From positions 1,240,001 through 1,304,000 of the forward strand of contig MU394052.1 of assembly GCA_022578605.1 (NCBI GenBank): DNA of 64,000 nt, read 5' to 3'. The notes below the pieces were generated by a model. It searched no databases, was not told the origin of the DNA, and worked only from the letters and a program-made list of their open reading frames with translations. Every line of letters starts with the position of its first letter. Position 1 is the stretch's first letter. This stretch comes from Camillea tinctor. Lineage: Eukaryota; Ascomycota; Sordariomycetes; Xylariales; Xylariaceae. Of the stretch, positions 43,725-53,634 are shown piece by piece. The translations under genes and the position numbers were made by a program.

Positions 43725-44372
43725 TGAGTCGATTGATTATTATGTGATACCCCTTTTTATGTTTATATATTTTCGGTTCTAAAGCTGGTCCTCCTCCCTA
43801 GAAGACCTGTTGTGTACTGCTTTTCGGTATTGAACATTACGAGTATTTGTGCTCATTTGGACGAGTTGTGTTGTTCTAGCGTTTACAGTCTAGGGATAAT
43901 TAATTATTAATCCGCGATGTGATCACTTACTTACATCCTAACTTTGAATAGGGGTAATGTGTAGACAACGCATATTTTCCACTTTTCAGAAAACGAACCA
44001 AAATTCCAATATGGATTAAATAATAGCTTGACTCACAGTGTTATTATTTAGGATTTAAACTCAGTTAAACGTCAAAGGATCGCAAGCCAAGGCATCACCT
44101 AAGTGATCCTAATATCGACCAAGACCGCCTCAAATGATTCAAGCTCAGTATCTTTAAAAAGATACCTAGTTTAGACTCGGCAAACGCCTCTTACCCACAA
44201 AGCCATACTAGATAATAAGTAACCTCCTATATGAATATCTATTTTGGGTATCAATGATCGTATAGAATGCAATCGGTGTTGGTAGTAAACAAGGGGTGAA
44301 GGGGGGTGAAGGGGGGTGAATAGGGGGAAGAAACAGCAAAGTTCCAGTTCCAGTGCCAGTTTCATACCCCTA
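43725..44372. other. Convergent intergenic region with G-rich tract
   Basis: 648 bases between RAD14 and the phosphatase-like gene. Contains the G-run array at 44293-44327 and otherwise AT-rich DNA. Confidence 0.5.
44293..44327 (+). repeat. G-quadruplex-type array (GGGGTGAA repeats)
   Basis: Four G-runs of 4-6 bases separated by TGAA or TGAATA, close to the 3' end of the minus-strand phosphatase-like gene. It meets the usual G4 pattern of four G-runs with short loops. Confidence 0.7.
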
Positions 44373-46311
44373 TTAAATGCTCTCCAGCGGCTTAACAGGC
44401 GCGCGCCCTATAATACTATCCACATCATCATCCCCGTCTGCTTTCTCATGAACCGAAGCACCGAAGAAAGCCGCATCCTGCTTCGGGGGCAGACCGCTCT
44501 CGCCACCCACCGGCACCGGACCCGGCCCACCCAGCTCCCAGCTCCCGACCCTCGCGTGCCTCGCACCGCCCCTCACAACCGACACATCCCGATCCGACGC
44601 CATCTTCTCCGCGCCCTTGAACCCGCCCAAACTACTGCTGCGGCGGTGCCCCGCCCCACAACGCCGCACGCGCACGCCACCCAGCACAAACGCCGACGCG
44701 GCACCCGCCCCGACGACCGCGAGCGCGGTCAGAGCCCCGATCACACCGGCTACGGCCGGGGAGGGCGAGCCACCCCCGTCGCCGCCGAATAGCGTGCCCG
44801 AAGGGGGGGAGCCGGACGAGGACGAGTCCAGCGCGATGCAGAACAGCGTGATGGCGCCGCAGGCCCGGCACCACCCCGCGATGTCCTTGATGGCGAACGC
44901 GCCCATGCGCTCCCGGAAGGAGGACCACGGGAGCCGCGAGCCGGAGGAGGACCCGAAGAGTGGGTATTCTTCGAGCGGCGCGTCGGGATCTGTGCCGTTG
45001 CGGTAGAGAAAGCGGACTCGGAGGTCGGAGGAGCTGGGGTAGGGGGAGGTGTCGTTGTTGGTGCTGAGGAGCTCGAAGACCACTGTGGTGAGATAGGGGT
45101 TAGTAGGGGATATTAGTTTCATTGCTTTCCTCTTAATACCCTATCTCTAAGACAGGGCTATCAGATGGAAAAGGAGGGGGGAAAGGAGAGGGGCAATAGA
45201 TGAGTCTGAGGAATCCCACTCACTAGCCGCGCCCGGCTGGGGCACCTGCCGGAAGAGCACCGCGCTGCCATTATCGTCCGACTCGGCCAGCCCTGCCAGG
45301 GAGAAGAACGCCAGGAACGGCTCGAACGAGCCGAACGCCAGGGTCAGCTTGTCGGAGGTCCCAGCGGAAGCGATGTGGGTCGAGAGCTGGGCGACGACGC
45401 GCCCCGCGAGCGTGCGCCCGGCCACGGCGCGGATGCGGTCCCCGCTCTCGCGCCCCGAGGCGGACAGGTCGCCGTTGAGCGCGAACTGCTGGTCGTCGGC
45501 GAGGGTGCGCAGGCGCGCGAGTCGCGCGTCGTTGAGAGCCGCGCGGGCGGTCTGGTTGTGCGCGTACGCGAACTGCGCGTACTCGTACAGGTCGTAGGCG
45601 TGGTTGAAGTTCACCGTCGAGGCGGAGAGGGCGTCCGGGAACACCTCGGCCCACGTCGTCTGGTAGAAGGCCAGGCTCGCGTTGTAGAGCTGCCGCGCGT
45701 AGGCCTCGCCCGTGAACGCGTTGCCGGAGGACCAGTACTCGGAGCAGCCGCTGTGGCCGGCTAGCCTGCTACGCGGTCAAAGTGTGATTCACGCTCGTGT
45801 GGAGCTCTGTAACGTACCATATGGAGTTAGGGTCTAGCCCGGAGAGAGTCTGTATGTTGGGGTACTGGTAGCCGTTGAGAGGGTATTCGATTGTGGTCCC
45901 GTTCGCCAATGTTGAGGCATCGCTACTCCCGGCCACGGGTGGATAGAGACCTTGCATAAAAGCCAAAGTACTCCCAGTTACGAAGTCATCTGGAGTGCTA
46001 TATATCGAAATTTGGTTGTTATCTATGACATCCTTCTCGAGACCCACTATAGCGGAGTTCGTGGTGATCCTATTGTCTTCGTCTGAAAGACTGGAGTTGG
46101 ATAGATAGCGAGCGCGGAAAAGTGATCCTTGTGAGTAGAGCTGCTGTGCTCCCAGTGGAGTTAAAGTGACTGGCGATTCGCCCAGCACCGGAGTACGCTC
46201 GCCGTATAGAACATATGCAAAAGACGCCCATACAGTCTCGGTAGTAGATTGACCTAGACTTATACCTGCAAAGCTAAGAGCTAGTAGGCTGATGAAGGGG
46301 GACAACGCCAT
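44373..46311 (-). CDS. Histidine-phosphatase-like membrane protein, probably catalytically dead
   Basis: Three exons, 46311-45818, 45768-45224 and 45082-44373, give 582 residues. Signal peptide MALSPFISLLALSFAGISLG, then a branch-2 histidine phosphatase fold: VWASFAYVLYGERTPVLG, LTPLGAQQLYSQGS, RARYL, SIYSTPDDFVTGSTLAFMQGLYPP. The catalytic RHG motif is LYG (Leu35, Tyr36), and in the place where HD is expected the sequence is FGSFEPFLAFF. A membrane helix (VAGVIGALTALAVVGAGAASAFVLGG) and a basic cytosolic tail follow. It is therefore probably a type I membrane pseudophosphatase rather than an acid phosphatase or phytase. The middle exons are very GC-rich. Exon 1/2 boundaries rest on phase alone. 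Confidence 0.8.
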
Positions 46312-48677
46312 GGCTAGTACACTCCCTTCATACCTATAACCAAAATCGTGACAATTGCTCCCCAATATGGTATATTCCTAAAGCCACTTTTTTCTCGTAG
46401 CAGCTAACATTCAAATCAAAGAAGCATTTATAGTTGAGGGAGAAGGGGCGAGGTAAGAAATGGTAACGAGATCCCCTAGGTATGTATATGTAAGGGGATC
46501 CAAACTCGACATATCAAGCGCCTAGCTAGGTACATCACGTACTTATCAATCTGATAGACGTGATTGTCCCCTTCACAATATCACAAAACTAATTCCTAGA
46601 TGGTGGTGATCCCAAGAGGTCATCTTACAGCAATACATGCAGGCCTAACGCCGGCTCACTCGATCGTGAGTGTATGAAGCCCTCATACTCAAGCCAAGCT
46701 CCCCTCTTTGCCATCCTCTTCTAAGCTACGATCGGCGGGGAGGGGCGGGGTAGCTCAAGAGAAAGCTTCAAAGAAAGAAAAAAGATAAGCGGACGTTCTT
46801 AGCTATGTACATACAGAGTCGCATGAGGGATGGATGACATGCGATAAAGATATCTGCCGGACAAGCTTGGCCGTAATAATTTATTCGTTAGAGGAGCTCA
46901 CACCACCCCTGCAGCTATCAAAAGGATCAAGCTTTCTTAACTATATCTAGAGGTTCGTCCAGGGGGGAGACCCGGCAGGCTGTCTTGTGACTTCCATGCA
47001 TGAAAGTGCTGCAGCTCTTAGTTCCCGGTATATGCTGATACTACTTCTGGCCTACCTCCCAAGCCCTTATGAAGCTGACTGGTGCGGTAAGGAGTTGGAG
47101 ATCGGGCTATCTAGATGATAGGTTTGACTATGTATATTGCTAAGTCATTCCTAACCTAGCAGAAGCCAGGGAGAACATATCTCATAGCCCCACACCCGAT
47201 GTCCTACCTAGGGTTAGTTATAGGTATCCATCGTATCGTATCATATCGAAAGGGATTGTAGGGCATTGACAGCTTCGTAGAGATCAATATACCGGCGTTT
47301 TCTAAGAGATATTAGTTGGACAAAGAACTTAACAATTTCATAATGCTGCTTACCAGTCAATAAGGAATGGCTCGAGGTTCAGTAATAAATTTTAACAGTA
47401 ATGAGACTAAGAATCAATTTAAGGCTCAGAACGTTAAGCAATCACCCTTAACGAGGGTAGTCTGAGATGAATAGAATCAATTTCGTTATGATGGTCCAAA
47501 TGTCCATGAACCCATCTACAAGGTCTAATTGAAGTTCACTTTTTCGTTGTCAAGGTCTAGTAATGGGTAGGTTATTCCTGAATTGAATTGTGCTTCATCT
47601 TCCCACAGGAGGATTTACATAATCTATCACCTTGTGCTATTGACAAAGTTGTATGGTTGCTCTATAGAGCGTCAGAACTCAACGTACGGACGAAGAATCC
47701 TACATCATAAATATTATTATTTTTTACCTCTCTGTTTCCCCTCCATGGCCAGTAAAAATGAATTATTAACAAGCTACGCAGAACAAGTTAGAGGCAAATC
47801 TCCTAATAAATGTGAGAACATGCATCGTTCACTTAACCCCCTAAATCTTGTCTTAGAAAAATAATCAGCACATTATGTTCAGCATGGAATGGATTACAAA
47901 TCGAGATATTGCCATAAGCTTAAAACCAGAAGCCCGAGATGATATATCTGAAATTTGCGAATTAACTCAGATGTAAGGGGTCTCTTCCCCCGTTCTACCC
48001 GGTAGAGCCGCCCCGGGAGTGTGAAGATATATTACGGCTATATTGTTGCTACGTGCAGTCGAAACAACCAACCACTGCCCAGGGGGTGCCTCTATTTCCC
48101 CAAATGCCGTTCGTACTACGAACAACTTATATAGGTTAGGTAAGAGAAAGTATTCCTGAGGTAGAGAAAGCACATCCTTTCCATATCGGAACCACCGGTT
48201 ACGGGACTGTTAGGAAACACTACGGAGATTTCTATATGGCGACAGCGCGGCTTCACGATTTACCCGAATCCGCTTTTTGCTGGGAGGTAAGCTATCCCCA
48301 TAGTATATTCTCTCCCTACACCGCGGGTAAAGTGTCGGTTGGCACTAAGGGCAGCAGATCCCGCTATGGCGTCAAATCACTGGACGTCACGATAAATACG
48401 GCTACAGACAACCCTGCCGGTGGCAGTGAGCGTCATCGACCCGCCTCAGCAGGTGGACACATAGATCGTCCGTGCCCAAGGCTCGGCATTGCTAGACAAG
48501 CGGATTAAACAGGTAGTTTCTACCTCATTGGTAAGCATAGGAGTAACCGATTATTCCTCAGACCGAGTATCAATGACCTACCTCCAATGGCCATCAGCTG
48601 GCAGGCGAAGTCTAGCCTGCCCCGAGCAAAAAAGAAGAAGAAAAACGTAAACTTGGTCTCGAACCCTCATTCACGCT
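46312..48677. other. Large divergent intergenic region
   Basis: 2.4 kb between the phosphatase-like and aspartic protease genes, AT-rich with TACCTAGG-type motifs. Open frames at 47583-47864 and 48236-48508 have no recognisable signature and are not called. Confidence 0.5.
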
Positions 48678-50365
48678 ATGACGATTCTTAGGCCCCTAAT
48701 TATTGCCACCTTCGCCTTCCTCTGTCTGGCGGGGTTCCTCCCGGGCCCTTTACGTCCCGACAGCATAGGCGCGAGGGATAGGATAGGTGAACGGCAGGGG
48801 ATACTTCGAACATCTCGACATATAAAGGCCTCGCTCCAACCCCGTATGGTTAACGTTACACGAACCCCTACTATCACTACTACGAATGGGACGTTCCGGA
48901 TCACGCCTAGGTGGGGGAAGGAGGGCCTGTTTGCCTTTGGGGCCGGGATCGTATACATGTTGGATCGTCCGTTAACGAGAGCCCCCGTCAAACCCAGCAA
49001 CTGATGTGGATGGTGATCGCTGACCGCTGCAGTGGAGATTGGAACGCCGGGGCAGGGCGTCTCGGTCATTCTCGACACTGGCTCTTACACCATGCTCGTG
49101 AATCCCGACTGCATCCGCGCGGCCGACGAGCACGCGTGCGAGATGTACGGGCACTATGACACGGGCAAATCTGCCACAGCCCAGTACCTGAACTCCTACT
49201 TTGTTGCCCAGTTCGGCACGGGCTATATGGAAGGGGTCTGGTACAACGAGACGGTGTACATTGGACAAGATAGTAGGAAACCCCCCACCCCCTCTTAAAA
49301 AAAGGGGGGGCAACCTATTTACATTGAATGCGCTGAGTAACATTCGCTGTGGAATATAGGCTTACCTCTCCCGGATTCGAGGGTTGGCGTGAATACATGG
49401 AGCGACTATCTATGGGCTGGTGTGCTTGGAGTATCGTACGGCATGGCCTGGAATACGGGCTATCCGACGCTGCTAGACCTGCTTGTTTCCGAGGGCTATA
49501 TCGAAGTGCCTATTTTCAGTCTGGGCGTTGGCTATCAAGGCGGCGGGAGCTCTAGTAAGTTATTTACCACGCTTAACAAACCCCCTTTTTCTGGACGGCA
49601 TTTTTTAAGTCGGATGCAAACAGGTAATATAATATTCGGGGGTGTCGATCGTCGAAAATACCGTGGCTATCTAGAACCGGTCGAGATTTACCCCAAGCCA
49701 TCTGCTCAGATAGAGCTTTATGAACAAGTCGGGTGCGAATGACTTCCCCCCTTTATCAACTCGTAAGTTTCCGTTCTCCAGAGCGGACTAACATTGATAT
49801 TTAGTTACTGGATAAATCTAACCTCCTTGGGCATAACACCCCCTGGTCAAGAAGAAGAGACTTTAACGGATAGTGATTTTGAGCGGATGATGCTAATTGA
49901 TAGTGGCTCTACCTACACATATATCGATGCTGACCTTGTGGCTACCGTTGCTAAAGCGTTGAATGCTTATATAGACGATCGAGGGGTGTATTTTGTTCCT
50001 TGCGAGAGCCGCGATCTAGATGGGTACGTGAATTTCGGGTTTAATTACGGCAACATGATCATCAGAGCTAGCTATGCGGATTTCATCGTAGATTTCGACG
50101 ACTACTGCGCTCTCGGTATCCAGCCAGCAGATGCTGGGGTAGCGACGTGGGTCCTAGGGAATAGCTTTATCCGAGCTGCTTACAGTAAGTATAGTATTTC
50201 AAAAACCTGCTATATGTATGGCTGATGGTCAATATAGTTGTATTTGATCAACAGAACGACGCAATATGGCTCGCCCAGTATTCGCCATGCGGTGATAACG
50301 GCATCTCCGATCTAACTCGAGATGCGGGTCGGGAGCTTTGGTTAGACATGACGGGGTTATGTTAG
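48678..50365 (+). CDS. Secreted pepsin-like aspartic protease (A1)
   Basis: Six exons: 48678-48966, 49033-49272, 49360-49554, 49624-49732, 49805-50184 and 50238-50365, for 446 residues; the joins rebuild YMLDLEIGTPGQ, GQDSLPLPD and AYIVFDQQN. A signal peptide (LRPLIIATFAFLCLAGF) is followed by a prosegment. Catalytic motifs are ILDTGS (Asp111) and LIDSGS (Asp310), with TWSDYLWAGVLGVSYG, NIIFGGVDRRKYRG and VLGNSFIRAAY typical of fungal A1 enzymes of the OPSB/yapsin-like kind. There is no clear GPI anchor signal at the C terminus. It would cleave proteins outside the cell or at the wall at acidic pH. Donors at 48967 (GTCCGT) and 49733 (GTGCGA) are weak, but the phases agree. Confidence 0.88.
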
Positions 50366-50492
50366 ATGGTATAGAGCAACAGTCCAAGAAGAGATAGAAC
50401 CATAAAGAATGAACATAAATATTAATTATCATTTCTCTCCTGATCCTCCTCCTCTTCTAACTTTGGCTAGCCCCAACTTGAACAGCCCGGGT

Positions 50493-51367
50493 TTAAATGT
50501 CTGGTCCACGAATGTCCTCACTCAAGGGCCCCTGGCGGGTCCAAATGTTCATTCCCGACTTAGAACCGCTGGTTACCGGTAAACCAGCATGAAGCGTTCT
50601 CTGATCACCAGTGCCATCTTCAAGCATGTTCTGCCAGAAAACGGCATTACCGACCACAGGACGGAAGGTGACTCCGTTCTCCCACGGCTCATCGCAGTCA
50701 ATGAATTCACACCATTGCTTGTTCTGCGGCGCCGCCACCATCGGGAAGTTGGTACCCCCTCCCGTGACGTTCTCAGCTGTCACATAGGCAAAGAAGGAGC
50801 TTAGTCTGTTGCCCCCCATTGCCGATGTCGCATGCGCTGCGTTTGTGAACCAGTCCGTGTGGAAATGGTAGTGTTCACCTTTGGCGTACTTGACGAGCTG
50901 TACTGGCTCGAGATGTGTCCGGGGGATATCGAAGCCCTGGAACAGCAGCGCCCTCTCCTCGATGCAACGCACGATCTCGTCGCGCGGCACATTTGTCGAT
51001 TGAGAGGTGCGCGTCTGGCGAAGGCCTTCAGCGCCTGAGGAGTCGGCGACGGCAGACTTTCTGAAGGTATCCTTACTAGATATTTCAGGTAGATTATTAA
51101 TAACTAGATCTTCGGAAATGGTAGGTTTTAAAACACTCACGTTATTTCACGAAGATGAGCTTGCTCCGCTTCCGTGAGAAAATTGGCTAGATATATAACC
51201 AGCGGTGATTTGGATACTATGTGACTTTGATACGGAGGGTGTTGGCAAGATTCGAGAGCCATGGGTTTCTGTGTATTATCATCATCGTGGTGGTGACTGT
51301 GTGCGTTTGTAGCTACTGCAGCAGTGAGCGCCGCGAGCAGAATCGACTTCAATTTCAGAACACCCAT
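50493..51367 (-). CDS. Prolyl-4-hydroxylase-like Fe(II)/2-oxoglutarate oxygenase
   Basis: Two exons, 51367-51141 and 51075-50493, separated by a 64-nt intron, give 269 residues. It starts with a signal peptide (MGVLKLKSILLAALTAAVATNA) then a His/Asp-rich stretch (HSHHHDDDN). The oxygenase domain has HFHTDWF (Fe ligands His148 and Asp150), and RTLHAGLPV with distal His238, followed by 2-oxoglutarate Lys248 (GSKSGMNIW), in the P4H alpha-subunit order. Fungal members are secretory or ER proteins of unclear substrate. It is divergent from the PDI-like gene about 560 bases away; animal P4H works together with PDI, which makes the pairing suggestive but not evidence of a complex. The start was chosen at the ATG directly before the signal peptide. 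Confidence 0.88.
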
Positions 51368-51929
51368 ATTATCTTGAACATATAAATTGTGATTGTGAAT
51401 CAATTCTCACGATGAACAATTCACTAAAGAGTATATGTAGAAGCAAAAGCAATAAAAAGCAGTGACGACATTCCTTAAATTGGCAGATTTCCATTTATGA
51501 GCTGCTGATCCTTTTTGTTTCTTTGCAAGCTTCAACCAGCTAACCCCCAAACGCTCAGGGTCGCGGACGGGATGAAGACTGCATGGTTGAAACATCGACC
51601 CCGATTCGAACTGCCCACGATGCTCGAGTGGGCGTATGTTAAGGAGCTCTAGCACCACAACCGGGGTTAATCAGGTCGTGCAGTGTGTGATGTGCAACCC
51701 CCTGTACCCCTGATCTGCAGGGTATTATACACACATACCTACTCTACTAGCCAGGGGTAGCTAGTTATAGACAAGCTAGATTAGGTAGGTATTTCTGACC
51801 CCGCCAGCTCTTCTTCTTTTATTAAGAAGCTTGAAGGAGACATAACATTAAATACTTATATACAACTATTAGTTCTCCTTGAATACACGAGGTATTGAAT
51901 TCTTACTAGTTAGTACTTTTTGGCCCAAA
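51368..51929. other. Divergent promoter of the oxygenase and PDI-like genes
   Basis: 562 bases between two ATGs. The frame at 51407-51658 on the minus strand has no signature. TACCTA motifs lie near 51735 and 51790. Confidence 0.5.
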
Positions 51930-53364
51930 ATGAAAGTGAGCCAGTTCACTACCATATTGACATTCTCTCTTGTTGATTATATATCAGCTTGGGAACATAC
52001 CAGCGGGGAGGATTTTCGACGAGCTATCTCGGGGCACAATCATGCTTTAGTTGCTTGTAAGTCACGTCTACGAACAGGGGAAAAAAAAGAAGCTTCTCCC
52101 AAGCGTTCAAAGCCTCAGGAATGTTTAATTCTAATTGTTTATATAGTTATAGAGGTATGCCATTCTATATATACTTATCTAATATAGGTGTATAAGTAGA
52201 GTATTTGATTAATGTGTTTATTCCTGGCATAATAGCCATCAACGTAAGTTTGTTCTTTGCCGAAAGCACGAGAGCTTTAGAAACAGATTCCGTAGCTGAC
52301 GATAGACATATACGTTCCAGAGCCCCATGTCAAGCTTTGGAATCAGAATGGCTTCCTATTGCGGAATCCGAAAAGACTCTGATAAGCATCGACTGCACTT
52401 CTGAAGCTGCCCTGTGTAGCGAATTCGACATCATATCGTACCCTACATTGAGGTTTTTCGATGGCCACGGGGGTATGCGATCCTATCGCGGACCCAGGAA
52501 AGCTTCAGCGTAAGTTTACTTGCTACTTCTACGCTAATATTTTGTCACCTCAATAGCAGGTATAAATACTAAACTTCGAATTCACCAGAATCAAATCATT
52601 CCTTAAAAGAGCCCTTCGCCCAGCAGTCTCAAGATTGAGCGAAAAGAAACTTGCGAAGTTTTCAGCAGTCGACGACATTGTGTTCATCGCTCACTTGAAC
52701 CCCGAAGATGAGCACATCAAAGACGCTTATCAAAAAATTGCCTCCCAGTACCAGGACAGAGCTTCCTTCGGCTCGTTAGAGACAGAAGGCCAGACGAGAG
52801 TTGTTTGCTACAAGAACAAAGACGCGCAGCAGTCCAAGATATCGGATCTCACAGCAATTGATGCTCTTCCCAAGTTTGTGCAAACATGCATGGAGCCGCT
52901 GATTGGAGAGTTCACGAGAGCAAATGAAATGAAGTATCTACAGGTACGAAGCCCCTTTCAAAATAGGAGAAATAAAAATAGCAATCATCGCTCCCAGCTA
53001 ACACTCTGCACAGGCTGGGAAGTCGTTAGTTTTCTTCTTCTCTACAACGTCCAAGGATCGCGAGGCGTTCGTCGACACGATGAGGCCCGTGGCGAAGATG
53101 TACCAGGAGTACCTCAACTTCGTCACGGTGGACGCGAACGAGTACGGCGACCTCGCCGCGCCGCTGGGCATCAGCCCCGGGCGGTTCCCGGCGCTGTCGG
53201 TCCAGAACCCGATGTTCGGGCAGGTGTTCCCGTATCCGTCGCGGGACAAGACCACGGCGGAGAATGTCGGCCGCTTCGTGATGGATATCGTGCAGGGCAA
53301 GGTCAAGCCGTGGGACGGGCAGTTCGCAGATGACGAGGACGATCATGCACATGATGAGTTGTGA
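51930..53364 (+). CDS. PDI-like protein without CxxC, ending in HDEL
   Basis: Predicted exons 51930-52056, 52236-52509, 52589-52943 and 53014-53364, giving 368 residues; the start of exon 2 is uncertain. A signal peptide (MKVSQFTTILTFSLVDYISA) leads into a thioredoxin-like domain: HTSGEDFRRAI, HNHALVA, IDCTSEAALCSEFDIISYPTLRFF, SYRGPRKA. The position of the usual CGHC is occupied by APCQALESEW, which has only one cysteine. The later part matches the b-b' region (VFFFSTTSKDREAF, YLNFVTVDANEYG, RFPALSVQNPMFGQVFP). The acidic tail ends in HDEL, an ER retention signal. It lacks a second active domain and is shorter than classic PDI (about 500). A chaperone or redox-inactive role in the ER lumen is more likely than disulfide exchange. 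Confidence 0.78.
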
Positions 53365-53634
53365 GGGATGGGAGATAAATGTAACCTAGTCAAGACCAAC
53401 AACATCATAGTTATATCTAGATACTACAGAATCACGTTTGATTATCTCAATACCAGAAGCCACTATTTCCAGACCTCAATCACCAACACGATCCACCATG
53501 CCGTCGTTATATATTTACGGTAGACTCATGAATAATTCGAGTAATTTAGGATAATCAGGGGCTCTGTTTAAAATTCTGTTAGCAGAATGTATCTTTCAAA
53601 AAAAGAAAGGGGGGAGGTGTCCTAGGAAGCCACA
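53365..53634. other. Convergent intergenic region
   Basis: 270 bases between the PDI-like and sedolisin 3' ends; contains GAAAGG-type purine runs near 53600-53615. Confidence 0.5.

Noticed and set aside
48236..48508. 90-codon open frame before the aspartic protease
   Set aside because: Composition is not protein-like, no domain is recognised and no introns or neighbours support it.
48640..48680. GGTTCGAGACC B-box-like match on the minus strand
   Set aside because: No matching T-stem or A box in proper form, and it abuts the signal peptide codons of the aspartic protease.
51407..51658. 83-codon frame and a TTCGAA motif resembling a tRNA T-loop on the minus strand
   Set aside because: The bases around TTCGAA do not pair as a T-stem and no acceptor stem was found; the frame has no protein signature.
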